Origin: Clostridiales bacterium
GTDB taxonomy: Bacteria; Bacillota; Clostridia; Christensenellales; Borkfalkiaceae
Length of the DNA: 64,000 bases
Direction of reading: 5' to 3'
Assembly (NCBI GenBank): GCA_022508285.1
Contig: JAFLVN010000001.1
Location: 1-64,000 of the forward strand
Shown here: one piece after another, positions 35,925 to 45,208 of the stretch
Layout: each line of letters begins with the position of its first letter
Numbering within the stretch: position 1 is the first letter of the stretch
The notes under the pieces: generated by a model
The model's input: only the letters and a program-made list of their open reading frames with translations
Told to the model about the DNA's origin: nothing
The model's database searches: none
Position numbers and translations under genes: made by a program

Positions 35925-36944
35925 TCAGAGAATCATTTTAAGAATAGTCATTTTGCCCTTGCGGGATGACGAGTTTGAACAGCGTTCTTTGAGGAGAGCG
36001 GCGGGGTCGAACTCGCTTAAAATTTCTTTTTCGAACAGATCTACGTTCACCGCTCCGTGGATAATCATGTTTATGACCGCATCGGTGTAGTCGTAGGCGT
36101 TGGAAACGCCGAACGCCGTAAGGTTTTTGGCGAGAATGTCGTGCACGTCCATAGGTGCGTTGATTGCCGCCATGCTCGCTATTACCACCGTCTTATCGTG
36201 CCCGACAAGTCTTGTGGAGAGCGAGAGGGGAAGGCTGGAAGCTCCGCTGTACACCGCTGCATCGCAAAGATGTCCGCTAGTGGCGTTTAAAATATTGCTC
36301 TTAAGGTCGTCGTCGGCAATAAAGGCATAATATATACCGCACTTTTTAATCCTGTCAAGGTTTGCCTGATTGTCGTCGATTACAATGGGGATAAGCTTGT
36401 GGTACTGCAAAACCTGAGCTATGATATTACCCATGACGTCTGCGCCTACGACGGCTACTCTCTGTCCTGCGGAAAGATTGAGTTTGTCGTAAATATTTTC
36501 GGCAATTCCCACGGCTTCTATGCACAGCGCCTTCATGTCGTCTACAGAGGAGGGGAGGGGTGCCACGTCGCTGTATTCGCATACTACGAAATCACGCAAA
36601 AATCCGTCAAAATCCTTGCCTGCGGTTATAACCGACGTGCAATTTTTGGGCTTTCCCGATCTGCATTCAAGGCACTGCCCGCAGGGGCGGGTCGGCTCAA
36701 AGTACACTCTCTGGTTCTTTTCGATACCGTAGCAGTTTTCGCCGACTTCGGTAACTATCCCTACTGCGGCTCTGCCTATCGTTTTGGGATATACGGGTTC
36801 GGCTGAGCCTGTAAAAAGTTGCGTGTCGAAATCGGTCAGAAGCAGGTGCGAAACCTTAACTTTGACCTGAGTCGGCGAAACGATATTCACGCTAGACTGC
36901 TCTTTAACGAGCATCTGCGGTCCTTTAAGTACCCAATTATCCAT
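35925..36944 (-). CDS. MDR-superfamily dehydrogenase-like protein without catalytic zinc ligands
   Basis: A 339-aa zinc alcohol dehydrogenase-type protein. The structural zinc site is intact (C88, C91, C94 and C102 in CGQCLECRSGKPKNC). At the catalytic site the usual C-G-x-D reads LLTD (about 35-38) and the usual GHE reads GRA (57-59), so catalytic zinc is probably absent. The Rossmann motif is AVVGADVMGN, a weak GxGxxG. It may be a divergent sugar-phosphate dehydrogenase relative or have lost activity. No Shine-Dalgarno stands out. Confidence 0.8.
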   Translation of the reverse strand: MDNWVLKGPQMLVKEQSSVNIVSPTQVKVKVSHLLLTDFDTQLFTGSAEPVYPKTIGRAAVGIVTEVGENCYGIEKNQRVYFEPTRPCGQCLECRSGKPKNCTSVITAGKDFDGFLRDFVVCEYSDVAPLPSSVDDMKALCIEAVGIAENIYDKLNLSAGQRVAVVGADVMGNIIAQVLQYHKLIPIVIDDNQANLDRIKKCGIYYAFIADDDLKSNILNATSGHLCDAAVYSGASSLPLSLSTRLVGHDKTVVIASMAAINAPMDVHDILAKNLTAFGVSNAYDYTDAVINMIIHGAVNVDLFEKEILSEFDPAALLKERCSNSSSRKGKMTILKMIL

Positions 36945-37062
36945 AACTTATTGAATATTATACGCTATTAAACCGAGTTTTGCAACTGATTTTAACTTAA
37001 AAAGCAAAACATAACTTTTTTACGTAAATTGGCGTAAATTTTTTATATGCGTTAAAAAATAA

Positions 37063-37091
37063 TTGACTTGCGAAAATAAATTATATATAAT
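37063..37091 (+). promoter_or_regulatory. rpmE promoter
   Basis: TTGACT, 17 nt, TATAAT, 37 nt before the rpmE start. Confidence 0.9.
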
Positions 37092-37128
37092 GGTTTAGCA
37101 TCAGAAGAAATTAAGCGAGGTGAAAATA

Positions 37129-37332
37129 ATGAAGCCCGAAATACATCCCGATTATCACGAAGTCACGGTTGTATGCGCATGCGGCGCTACTTTTACCACC
37201 GGTACGACCAAAAAGGTAGACACGTTAAAGGTGGATATCTGCAACAAGTGCCATCCTTTCTTTACCGGTAAGCAGAAGTTGGTTGATACAGGCGGCCGTG
37301 TAGACAAATTCAAGAAACGTTACAATATCTGA
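37129..37332 (+). CDS. rpmE: 50S ribosomal protein L31
   Basis: A 67-aa L31, zinc form, with C16, C18, C38 and C41. The ATG at 37129 follows GCGAGGTGA; a GTG nine bases earlier overlaps that site and is rejected. It heads the rpmE, DUF1385-prmC, prfA set, although a terminator-like palindrome lies between. Confidence 0.96.
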   Translation: MKPEIHPDYHEVTVVCACGATFTTGTTKKVDTLKVDICNKCHPFFTGKQKLVDTGGRVDKFKKRYNI

Positions 37333-37360
37333 TAAAAGCGGCTTTTAAAGCCGCTTTTAT
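37332..37360 (+). terminator. Terminator-like palindrome after rpmE
   Basis: Perfect 14-bp arms ATAAAAGCGGCTTT and AAAGCCGCTTTTAT, starting at the rpmE stop. The T-run is short, so read-through into the DUF1385-prmC gene is possible. Confidence 0.7.
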
Positions 37361-37367
37361 AATATCT

Positions 37368-37510
37368 AACCGCATATATACTTCGCATAACTTTGTAAGG
37401 CTAACGCCTTCGGTACGACAAGCTCCGCTTTTTTCAGGGTCACGTACGTCTGTGTACGCTCCCCCGTCAAAAATGCTCGCTTTTCTCGTTCTGCTCGTAT
37501 CTCTGCGGTT
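37368..37510 (+). repeat. Family A element, copy 8
   Basis: End stem AACCGCA/TGCGGTT; middle stem TTTTT/AAAAA; apical stem CGTAC/GTACG with loop GTCTGT. The 5' arm carries about 20 extra bases forming AAGGC/GCCTT. Confidence 0.9.
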
Positions 37511-37537
37511 GGTGTATCAGGCTATTATAAGGTAGAT

Positions 37538-39373
37538 ATGTCAAAAGAAAAGAAAGAAAAAACAAAAAAATGCGGCACGTACATAGGCGGTCAGGCGGTA
37601 ATAGAGGGTGTGATGATGCAGGGCAAAACCTGCATGGCATGCGCCGTCAGAGACCCCGACGGCAACATTCAGATTGAGTCGAAGAGGCTCAATCCCTCTC
37701 CCGCACTCAAAAAGGCAAGTAAAATTCCCTTTGTGCGGGGTGTTGTAAATATGGTTGTCTCGCTCTTTCGGGGTACAAAAATTTTAACCCGCTCGGCGTC
37801 GGTCTACGGCGATGACGACGAGGAGGGCGGAAAAATCTCCGGCTGGCTCGCCGAAAAAATGAAGATAAGCGTAATGGACGTCGTTGCCGTGATCTCCGTT
37901 TTTCTCGGCATTTTGCTTGCGGTGGGACTGTTTATATTTCTTCCCCGCTGGTTCACCAACCTTATAATAGACGCTGCCCCCGTTTTAAAGGAGACCGCAT
38001 GGCAATACGTGCTGTGGGGTGCGTTTAAATTTGTCATTTTCCTTGCCTATCTCGGAATAATTTTAATTTTAAAAGATATCCGCAGACTGTATAAATACCA
38101 CGGCGCCGAACACAAGACGATAAACGCTTTCGAACACGGAATGGAACTCACGCCCGAAAGCGTTAAAAAGGCTTCCCGCATACACGACAGGTGCGGCACG
38201 TCCTTTCTGTTCATAGTAGTTTTAATCAACGTGCTCGTGCTCTCGCTCGTGCTCTGGGCAACCGGCATAAGCGAGAAAACTATCCCCAACGGTATACTTC
38301 GGTTTTTCGCTCAGCTCGGAGTAGAATTGGTGCTGTTGCCGGTGCTTGCGGGAGTTTCCTACGAAATTTTAAAACTCCTTGCGAAATTTGACAATTGGTT
38401 TGTTAAAATATTCAAGCTTCCCGGCATGCTCTTGCAGAAGACGCTCACTACCCGCGAGCCCGACGAAGAGATGATAGAGGTGGCTATCGCCGCCTTTAAA
38501 AAGGTGCTTGAAATGGACGCCGATCCGTCCGTACCCGAAACCTCGTTCACTACGGGCGGAATTCTTTCAAAAATGCTCAAAGAAACCAAATCCAAGTTCG
38601 AAAAGGCGGGCATAGACGAAAGCGACGCCGAGTGGATATACTCAATCGTACTTGAAATTAAGCGCAGCGAACTTTCAAAGGACCGCAAAGTAAAGCCCTC
38701 GGAGAGCAAGCGCATAAACGAACTCATAGAGCAGCGGCTCACGGGAAAACCGCTATGGTATATAATAGGCGACACCGAGTTTTACGGACTTAAAATAAAG
38801 GTTGACGAGCGTGCGCTGATTCCCCGTCCAGAAACTGAAGTGCTTGCTGATACGGTTATAAAATCTGTTGAGCATGGCGATAAAATTCTCGATATGTGCA
38901 CGGGTTCGGGCTGCATAGCCATAGCCGTTGCAAAGGCGTGCGCAGACAAGGGAGTAACCGTCACCGCCTCGGATATTTCGGATGCGGCAATAATGCTGGC
39001 AAAGGAAAACGCCGCAGAAAATAAGGTTAAAATTAACTTTGTGGTGGGCGATATGTTCAGTAACGTGCACGGCAAGTTCAAGATAGTCGTGTGCAATCCC
39101 CCCTATATAAAGAGCGGTGAAATCCCCGAAATTCAGCGAGAGGTGCGTGAGTTTGAGCCCAAGGTCGCCCTCGACGGCGGCGAGGACGGGCTGGACTTCT
39201 ACCGCCGCATAGCCGCCGATATAAAGCCGCATATGGCAAAGGACGGCATGCTTATAATGGAGTGCGGCGAGGGTCAGACCGAGGCAATCCTTGCCCTGTT
39301 CAAAAAGCGTGAATACGCCATGGTTATAAAAGACCTTGCAGGCGTAGATCGCTTCGTCAAAATCGTGTTCTAA
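37538..39373 (+). CDS. prmC: Fused DUF1385 membrane protein and PrmC glutamine methyltransferase
   Basis: A 611-aa protein joining two genes that are usually separate neighbours. Residues 1-320 are DUF1385: IGGQAVIEGVMMQG at the start, KYHGAEHKTINAFEHG, and four hydrophobic spans (two near 100-190, two near 210-280). Residues 330-611 are PrmC, which methylates the GGQ glutamine of release factors: N-terminal helical domain, the SAM site (DMCTGSGCIAIAVAKA) and catalytic NPPYI. No stop or frame change separates them. prfA, the substrate's gene, follows. The fusion would anchor PrmC at the membrane. Confidence 0.93.
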   Translation: MSKEKKEKTKKCGTYIGGQAVIEGVMMQGKTCMACAVRDPDGNIQIESKRLNPSPALKKASKIPFVRGVVNMVVSLFRGTKILTRSASVYGDDDEEGGKISGWLAEKMKISVMDVVAVISVFLGILLAVGLFIFLPRWFTNLIIDAAPVLKETAWQYVLWGAFKFVIFLAYLGIILILKDIRRLYKYHGAEHKTINAFEHGMELTPESVKKASRIHDRCGTSFLFIVVLINVLVLSLVLWATGISEKTIPNGILRFFAQLGVELVLLPVLAGVSYEILKLLAKFDNWFVKIFKLPGMLLQKTLTTREPDEEMIEVAIAAFKKVLEMDADPSVPETSFTTGGILSKMLKETKSKFEKAGIDESDAEWIYSIVLEIKRSELSKDRKVKPSESKRINELIEQRLTGKPLWYIIGDTEFYGLKIKVDERALIPRPETEVLADTVIKSVEHGDKILDMCTGSGCIAIAVAKACADKGVTVTASDISDAAIMLAKENAAENKVKINFVVGDMFSNVHGKFKIVVCNPPYIKSGEIPEIQREVREFEPKVALDGGEDGLDFYRRIAADIKPHMAKDGMLIMECGEGQTEAILALFKKREYAMVIKDLAGVDRFVKIVF

Positions 39374-39422
39374 AATATACCCGACTGAAAGCTTGCATGC
39401 GCAAGACTGCGGAGGCGCTACG

Positions 39423-40499
39423 ATGGATAAGATGATTTTAAAATTGCAGGATATATACGCTCGGTACGAGGAGCTTTCAAAACAAATGAGCGACCCCGAA
39501 GTCATTTCCGATACGGCAAAATGGACGGAGATAGCCAAAGCTCAGGCGGAAATTTCCGAAACGGCGCAAAAGTACGCCGAATACGCCGAGTGCGAAAGGG
39601 AGATGAATGACGCCGCCGAAGCCGAAAAGGCTGAAAGCGACCCCGAAATGAAAGCGCTGTTCTCCGACGAAGTGCAAGCCTGCAAGGAAAAACTGCAAGC
39701 GCTCCGAGAGGAGCTGAAAATTCTGCTTCTTCCCAAGGATAAAAACGACGAGCGCAACTGCATAATGGAAATCCGCGGCGGCGCAGGCGGCGACGAGGCG
39801 GCTCTGTTCGCCTACGAATTATACAGAATGTATATCAACTACTGCGAACGCCACCGCCTTAAGATAGAGGAAGTAGATAAAAACGAAACCGAGCTCGGCG
39901 GCATAAAGGAAGTAGTTTTAAATATAAGCGGTAAGGGCGCATATAAACAGCTCAAGTTCGAAAGCGGAGTACACCGTGTGCAACGTGTGCCCGAAACGGA
40001 GTCGCAGGGTCGTGTTCACACATCTACCGTCACCGTTGCCGTGCTCCCCGAAGCAGAGGACGTCGAAGTGGAAATCCGAGACGAGGACGTGCGTGTAGAC
40101 GTATACCGCTCCTCGGGCGCAGGCGGACAAAAGGTAAACAAAACAGAAACGGCAATCCGTTTAACCCATTTTCCTACGGGCATAGTAGTCACCTGTCAGG
40201 ACGAGCGCAGTCAGCTTAAAAATAAAGATAAGGCGTTCAAAGTGCTCCGCTCAAGGCTGTACGACTACTACAATTCCAAAAACCAGAGCGAGTACGACGC
40301 ACACCGCAAGAGCCTTGTAGGCAGGGGCGACAGAAGCGAGCGTATCCGCACCTACAATTTCCCGCAGGGCAGAGTCACCGACCACCGCATAGGCTTATCG
40401 CTGTACTCCCTCGATTCCTTCATAATGGGCGATATCGGCGAAATGATTGAGGCGCTCGCCGTTGCAGAAAGAGAGGCACAACTCGCCGGCGAAGAATAA
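39423..40499 (+). CDS. prfA: Peptide chain release factor 1
   Basis: A 358-aa RF1 that reads UAA and UAG. The GGQ motif is in SSGAGGQKVNKTETAIRLTH (about residue 230), and the anticodon-like domain lies before it. The ATG at 39423 follows GGAGG; an upstream in-frame start in the prmC gap is rejected. The preceding gene encodes its methyltransferase. Confidence 0.97.
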   Translation: MDKMILKLQDIYARYEELSKQMSDPEVISDTAKWTEIAKAQAEISETAQKYAEYAECEREMNDAAEAEKAESDPEMKALFSDEVQACKEKLQALREELKILLLPKDKNDERNCIMEIRGGAGGDEAALFAYELYRMYINYCERHRLKIEEVDKNETELGGIKEVVLNISGKGAYKQLKFESGVHRVQRVPETESQGRVHTSTVTVAVLPEAEDVEVEIRDEDVRVDVYRSSGAGGQKVNKTETAIRLTHFPTGIVVTCQDERSQLKNKDKAFKVLRSRLYDYYNSKNQSEYDAHRKSLVGRGDRSERIRTYNFPQGRVTDHRIGLSLYSLDSFIMGDIGEMIEALAVAEREAQLAGEE

Positions 40500-40519
40500 A
40501 ACGCAAAGGGGATTAAACA

Positions 40520-41218
40520 ATGAAAAAGTTTTTATGCCTTTTAGCGGCAGTTGCTCTTATATTTACCTTCACAGCTTGTTCGTCTAACAGCGAAATTGAA
40601 GATCTAAAAAGGAAAATGAAAGATCTACAGCAACAAGTTGAAGATGCGCAAAGCCGGCTTGAACAGCAAGAGGGAAAGCTTACCGAATTGGAAATTGAAT
40701 TGGAAATTTATAATAATCTTGAAAATCTTAAAAACTATCCCAAAGAATTCGATTTAAAAATTGTCGGCGATTGCTTTGCATTTTCTTTTAATACCTTTAA
40801 TCGCGGTGTAGAATATTCTTTAGCTATTCCCAACGGCGTAATTATTAATTCTGAAGAAGGGATTGAAAAGCTTGCAACAAAAAGTTACGGAGATCCTGAA
40901 AAAACACCACATGCTGAAGCGGCGGAGTTTTTGCGCTTGCTCGAAACCGAGCATTACTTTAACAGATATTCTTTTTTGTTGATTAATCTTTTACACTCGT
41001 CAAGCGACAAAATAATAGGTTTTTCATCTTATGAAATTGAAGATAATGTGATTAGCCTTATATTTGATTTTGAACATCACGGACCTCCGGGAGCGGGGAC
41101 TGAAGATATTCAGTGTGAGCCGTACATTTTCTGTATAAAAAATATTCAAAATATTTTAAATTATAAAATCAATTGCGGCTATGGAGAAGATTTACAAAAA
41201 GATTTAATTTTTTATTAA
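40520..41218 (+). CDS. Lipoprotein with N-terminal coiled coil
   Basis: A 232-aa exported lipoprotein of unknown function. The signal peptide ends in FTAC with C20 lipidated. Residues 25-68 form a heptad-like coiled coil (EDLKRKMKDLQQQVEDAQSR). The remaining globular part has no recognised family. AAGGGGA precedes the ATG. It follows prfA by 20 nt but is AT-richer than its neighbours, suggesting a later insertion. Confidence 0.75.
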   Translation: MKKFLCLLAAVALIFTFTACSSNSEIEDLKRKMKDLQQQVEDAQSRLEQQEGKLTELEIELEIYNNLENLKNYPKEFDLKIVGDCFAFSFNTFNRGVEYSLAIPNGVIINSEEGIEKLATKSYGDPEKTPHAEAAEFLRLLETEHYFNRYSFLLINLLHSSSDKIIGFSSYEIEDNVISLIFDFEHHGPPGAGTEDIQCEPYIFCIKNIQNILNYKINCGYGEDLQKDLIFY

Positions 41219-41243
41219 AATTTAGTGGGCAATACTATTTGAA

Positions 41244-41286
41244 AGGCGGCGGCGCAAATTATTGCGCCGCCGTAATTATTTTTTAA
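41244..41286 (+). terminator. Terminator after the coiled-coil lipoprotein gene
   Basis: GGCGGCGGCGCAA with TTGCGCCGCCG, then TAATTATTTTTT. The stem resembles that at 1400. The tail overlaps the end of the convergent small gene. Confidence 0.9.
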
Positions 41287-41452
41287 ACATATTAATCAAC
41301 GTCTGTAAAAATTGCCTGTCGCTTTCAGTATATTTTGACCGCTTATCTTTTTCAATGGTGTCATTAAACGCTTTCACAAATTTTCTGCATTCTTCATTAC
41401 ATACCTTACATATATCCCGAAATTCGCATACGTACTCTTCTGTATCTCCCAT
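41276..41452 (-). CDS. Small cysteine-containing protein, partner of divergent HTH (module 3)
   Basis: A 58-aa protein with CEFRDICKVCNEEC near residues 9-22 (four cysteines) and a Lys/Glu-rich C-terminal half. The ATG at 41452 follows GGGGGAGG; an upstream TTG overlaps that site. It is divergent from the XRE gene at 41584. It is not obviously homologous to the DUF6809-like partners, but it occupies the same position. Function unknown. Confidence 0.6.
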   Translation of the reverse strand: MGDTEEYVCEFRDICKVCNEECRKFVKAFNDTIEKDKRSKYTESDRQFLQTLINMFKK

Positions 41453-41470
41453 AATAACCTCCCCCAAATT

Positions 41471-41508
41471 AGTTTATCAAAAATAACGGTTTTAGTCAAG
41501 GCGTTATT
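41471..41508 (-). promoter_or_regulatory. Promoter and inverted-repeat operator (module 3)
   Basis: Minus strand TTGACT (41494-41499), 17 nt, TAAACT (41471-41476). Inverted repeat AATAACG (41482-41488) and CGTTATT (41502-41508) brackets the -35 box. Confidence 0.65.
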
Positions 41509-41583
41509 CTGGCTTAACTAACAAATATTTAATTTCATTTATAATTTCTTTAAAAATGTCAATTAATAAATTAAAGGAATTAA

Positions 41584-41817
41584 ATGAAGCTGATTGAAGC
41601 AGTAAGTAAGCGCATAGAGAAATTGCTTGATGAAAGGGGTTGGACTCAATATGAATTATCCAAACAAAGCGGTATTCCTCGTCCAACAATAAATCTATTA
41701 GTACGGTGTGTAAATAGTACCACAAAGATAGATATTGTTTATCAAATTGCGGCAACAATGGGGATATCGTTAAAAGAATTTTTTGACGACCCTATATTTG
41801 ACGAAGTAACAGATTAA
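41584..41817 (+). CDS. XRE-family HTH regulator (module 3)
   Basis: A 77-aa single-domain Cro/C1-type regulator: WTQYELSKQSGIPRPTINLLV is the helix-turn-helix (about residues 20-40). AAAGGA precedes the ATG, so this one is not leaderless. A TATAAT at 41540-41545 has a weak -35. Followed by its own terminator. Divergent from the small cysteine protein. Confidence 0.87.
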   Translation: MKLIEAVSKRIEKLLDERGWTQYELSKQSGIPRPTINLLVRCVNSTTKIDIVYQIAATMGISLKEFFDDPIFDEVTD

Positions 41818-41825
41818 AAAGATAG

Positions 41826-41862
41826 GCGGCGCAAGCGGAACGCTTGCGCCGCTTCAAATTTT
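41826..41862 (+). terminator. Terminator of the module 3 HTH gene
   Basis: GCGGCGCAAGC with GCTTGCGCCGC, a 5-nt loop, then TTCAAATTTTT. Confidence 0.88.
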
Positions 41863-41885
41863 TATTTTCAATATATTAAAAATCG

Positions 41886-41915
41886 TTGCAATTATTTGAA
41901 ACAATGTGATAAAAT
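41886..41915 (+). promoter_or_regulatory. hppA promoter
   Basis: TTGCAA, 18 nt, TAAAAT, 32 nt before the start. Confidence 0.6.
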
Positions 41916-41947
41916 TGTGGCGTATTATTTAACATAAGGAGTAAATT

Positions 41948-44206
41948 ATGGGAATTAACCTTCTTCTGATCGTCGTAGGCATCGCAGTAATTCTTGCGGT
42001 ATCATATGCGGCGTTCAACTATTTCAGCGTTAAAAAGCTGGAAGAGGGCACGGAGAGAATGCAGGAAATCGGTTCGGCAATCCGCACCGGCGCAAACGCA
42101 TTCATAAAGTACGAATACAAAATCGTAGCCATCATAGGCGCAGTTGTTGCAGTACTCGTACTTATAATTATCAGCTGGCAGGCGGCTATTGCCTTTATAA
42201 TGGGCGCAACGCTTTCCGCCGCAGCAGGCTGGGTCGGCATGAAAATAGCCACCTATTGCAACGTGAGAGTAACGAATAAGGCAAGAGAGAGTAAAGACCT
42301 CGGCAAGACCTTAAGGGTTGCCTTCAAGGGCGGCACGGTTATGGGTCTCTGCGTTGCAGGCTTTGCACTCTTGGGTGTAGTGCTCGTGTACCTTATTTTC
42401 GGTCTCGGCGCAGGTCAGATTAACAATATCATTGAACAGAATGTTACCAAAAACTTCATAGGTCTTGAAAATAACTTCACAATGACTCTTTCGGGCTATG
42501 CTCTCGGCTGCTCGATTATCGCTATGTTCAACAGAGTTGGCGGCGGTATCTATACAAAGGCTGCCGATATGGGCGCAGACCTTGTTGGTAAAACAGAGGA
42601 GCACATTCCCGAGGACGACCCCCGCAACCCCGCAACCATCGCCGACAACGTAGGCGACAACGTGGGCGACGTTGCAGGTCTCGGCAGTGACCTTCTCGAA
42701 AGCTATGTGGGCGCAATCCTTTCCGCCGTAATACTTGCCGGGGAGCTGTTCATGCACAACATAGTGACCGATAAGGCATTCCTTCAATCCATGATGCTGT
42801 TCCCGCTCGTATTTGCGGGTTGCGGACTTCTTGCCTGTATAATAGGTATTTCCTATATAGTATTAAAACCCAAGCTATCCAAAAACGTGCATAGAGAGCT
42901 GAATATAGCTACCTGGATATCTGCGGGTGTAACCGTGGTATTGGGTGCTGGACTCAGTATATGGATGTTCCTCAGTTTTGCTGATAAAGGTATCGGCATG
43001 GGCGAAGAGATATTCAAGGGAGTAGGCTTCCGTCTTGGCGCATTATCCCCTTGGGTTGCGGCAGTTTTGGGTATTATTGCAGGTATAGCAATAGGTATTG
43101 TTTCCGAATACTACACCAGCTACGACTATAAGCCCACAAGGGGCATTGCAAAGGCTTCCAAAGAGGGCTCTGCACTCAACATAACGCAGGGCCTTGCAAC
43201 CGGTATGATAAGCTGTATGCTTCCCGTAGTAATACTTGCCATTGCAATATTCGGTAGCTATGCCGTTGCTGGTATGTACGGCGTTGCGTGCGCAGCGTTC
43301 GGTATGCTTTCCTTCGTTGCCGCAACCGTTTCCGTCGATACTTACGGACCTATTTCCGACAACGCCGGCGGCATTGCCGAAATGAGCTACCTTGAACCCG
43401 AAGTTCGCGAGATAACCGACAAGCTCGACTCCGTCGGAAACACCACTGCAGCAATCGGCAAGGGCTTTGCAATCGGGTCGGCTGCGTTCGCCGCTCTGTC
43501 GCTTATGACAAGCTACCTGTTTGCGTTCCAAGAGATTGACTTTATTGAAGGCTTGCTTTTAAACCTTATTAACCCCATGACACTTTGCGGCGCACTGTGC
43601 GGTGCGGCTCTGCCCTATATGTTCTCGGGTATGCTCATCAATGCGGTTGCAAAGGCTGCAAGAAGAATGGTCGACGAAGTTCGCCGTCAGTTCAACGAAA
43701 TCGAGGGATTGAGAGAGGGCAAGGTTCTTCCCGACTACAAGACCTGTATCGAAATTTCTTCATCAGGCGCAATTAAACAAATGATAGTACCTTGCGTTGT
43801 TTGCATACTGTTCCCCCTTGTTACGGGATTTATCTTCGGCGCAATGTTCGTTGCCGGCGTGCTTATCGGCGCAACAATCTCGGCAATAATGCTTGCAATC
43901 TTCTGCGGCAACTCGGGCGGCGCATGGGATAACGCTAAAAAGTATATCGAATCCGGCGGCGTAGAGGGCGAAAAGAAAGGCGGCAGCGCACACGACGCAT
44001 CCGTAGTCGGCGACACCGTAGGCGACCCCTTAAAGGATACCGTAGGACCTTCCCTTGATATCTTAATCAAAATAATGTCAACCATATCCCTTGCAACGGT
44101 AGTGGTGTTCAGCCAGTTCAATCTATTTGAATCTACTGGACTCATGGGGCAGTTGGGTCTGGATTGGAATTTAACTACCATAGCACAAAAATTAATAGGC
44201 GGTTAG
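41948..44206 (+). CDS. hppA: Membrane ion-translocating pyrophosphatase
   Basis: A 752-aa membrane pyrophosphatase with about 16 spans that couples PPi hydrolysis to H+ or Na+ export. The PPi/Mg site is visible in ADMGADLVGKTEEHIPEDDP followed by DNVGDNVGDVAG. At the position that separates subtypes the sequence is GNTTAAIGKG, with Ala, which fits the K+-dependent group. H+ versus Na+ specificity cannot be decided by eye. TAAGGAG precedes the start. Monocistronic. Confidence 0.95.
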   Translation: MGINLLLIVVGIAVILAVSYAAFNYFSVKKLEEGTERMQEIGSAIRTGANAFIKYEYKIVAIIGAVVAVLVLIIISWQAAIAFIMGATLSAAAGWVGMKIATYCNVRVTNKARESKDLGKTLRVAFKGGTVMGLCVAGFALLGVVLVYLIFGLGAGQINNIIEQNVTKNFIGLENNFTMTLSGYALGCSIIAMFNRVGGGIYTKAADMGADLVGKTEEHIPEDDPRNPATIADNVGDNVGDVAGLGSDLLESYVGAILSAVILAGELFMHNIVTDKAFLQSMMLFPLVFAGCGLLACIIGISYIVLKPKLSKNVHRELNIATWISAGVTVVLGAGLSIWMFLSFADKGIGMGEEIFKGVGFRLGALSPWVAAVLGIIAGIAIGIVSEYYTSYDYKPTRGIAKASKEGSALNITQGLATGMISCMLPVVILAIAIFGSYAVAGMYGVACAAFGMLSFVAATVSVDTYGPISDNAGGIAEMSYLEPEVREITDKLDSVGNTTAAIGKGFAIGSAAFAALSLMTSYLFAFQEIDFIEGLLLNLINPMTLCGALCGAALPYMFSGMLINAVAKAARRMVDEVRRQFNEIEGLREGKVLPDYKTCIEISSSGAIKQMIVPCVVCILFPLVTGFIFGAMFVAGVLIGATISAIMLAIFCGNSGGAWDNAKKYIESGGVEGEKKGGSAHDASVVGDTVGDPLKDTVGPSLDILIKIMSTISLATVVVFSQFNLFESTGLMGQLGLDWNLTTIAQKLIGG

Positions 44207-44222
44207 TAGTATAAAGATATAA

Positions 44223-44255
44223 GCCGTGCGACAGTTGTCGCACGGCATTATTTTT
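44223..44255 (+). terminator. hppA terminator
   Basis: GCCGTGCGAC with GTCGCACGGC, 4-nt loop, then ATTATTTTT. Confidence 0.92.
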
Positions 44256-44277
44256 ACAAATTTTACCGCAAAATTTC

Positions 44278-44306
44278 TTTACAAATATAATATTATCTGC
44301 TAAAAT
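44278..44306 (+). promoter_or_regulatory. rpsB-tsf promoter
   Basis: TTTACA, 17 nt, TAAAAT, about 120 nt before rpsB. Confidence 0.65.
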
Positions 44307-44329
44307 AACGAGGCTATAAAAATTCACAC

Positions 44330-44417
44330 CCGTGGGGCGGGCGCTCCGTGACGGCAAAAATCTTATAATTGCCGCCTAAGCGCCGATAAAAGCTGCGCCT
44401 GCGGGGAGGCAAAACGG
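44330..44417 (+). promoter_or_regulatory. Structured rpsB leader
   Basis: GC-rich leader with nested hairpins: GGCGC closes with GCGCC around CGGCAA/TTGCCG. It ends just before the CGGAGG of rpsB. S2 autoregulation through a leader is known elsewhere; here it is inferred from structure and position. Confidence 0.5.
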
Positions 44418-44426
44418 AGGAATAAT

Positions 44427-45194
44427 ATGGCAGTAATTTCTATGAAACAGCTGCTCGAAGCAGGTGTACACTTCGGGCACCAGACGAGAAAGTGGAACCC
44501 CAAAATGGACAAATACATCTATGCGTCCAGAAACGACATTCACATCATCGACCTTCAGCTCACCGTCGAACTCATCGAGGAAGCTTACAAGTTCGTATGC
44601 GAAGCAGTTAAAGAGGGCAAATCCGTACTCTTCGTCGGCACCAAAAAGCAGGCTCAGGACGCTATCAAGGAAGAGGCTGAGCGCTGCGGCATGTACTACG
44701 TAAACTCCCGCTGGCTGGGCGGCACGCTCACCAACTTCAAAACAATCCGTAGCCGTATCGACAGAATGGTGAAGATTGAAAAGATGGAGGCAAGCGGCGA
44801 GTTCGACCTTCTTCCCAAAAAGGAAGTTGCAAAATTAAAGGAAGAATTTAATAAGCTTCAAACCAACCTCGGCGGCATCAGAGAGATGACCAAGCTCCCC
44901 GGCGTTATGTTCATAGTTGACCCTCATAACGAGGATATCGCCGTAGCCGAGGCAAGAAAGCTCAATATCCCCATAGTTGCTATCACCGATACCAACTGCG
45001 ATCCCGACGTTATCGACTACGTTATCCCCGGCAACGACGACGCAATCCGTGCCGTAAAGCTTATCTCTTCGGTCATTGCGAACGCCGTAATCGAGGCAAA
45101 CCAGGGCGAGACTCCCGTACTTCCCGTAGAGGAAACCGAAGCACCCGCAACCGATATCGAAGAGGTTGTAGCGGCTGAAGAAGCAGCAGAATAA
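44427..45194 (+). CDS. rpsB: 30S ribosomal protein S2
   Basis: A 255-aa S2 of the 30S body. Signatures [19 protein letters not shown] (start) and [17 protein letters not shown] (near 190) are present, with an acidic tail. CGGAGG precedes the ATG. Family B copy 2 separates it from tsf. Confidence 0.98.
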   Translation: MAVISMKQLLEAGVHFGHQTRKWNPKMDKYIYASRNDIHIIDLQLTVELIEEAYKFVCEAVKEGKSVLFVGTKKQAQDAIKEEAERCGMYYVNSRWLGGTLTNFKTIRSRIDRMVKIEKMEASGEFDLLPKKEVAKLKEEFNKLQTNLGGIREMTKLPGVMFIVDPHNEDIAVAEARKLNIPIVAITDTNCDPDVIDYVIPGNDDAIRAVKLISSVIANAVIEANQGETPVLPVEETEAPATDIEEVVAAEEAAE

Positions 45195-45208
45195 TTTAAA
45201 AATTTTTA

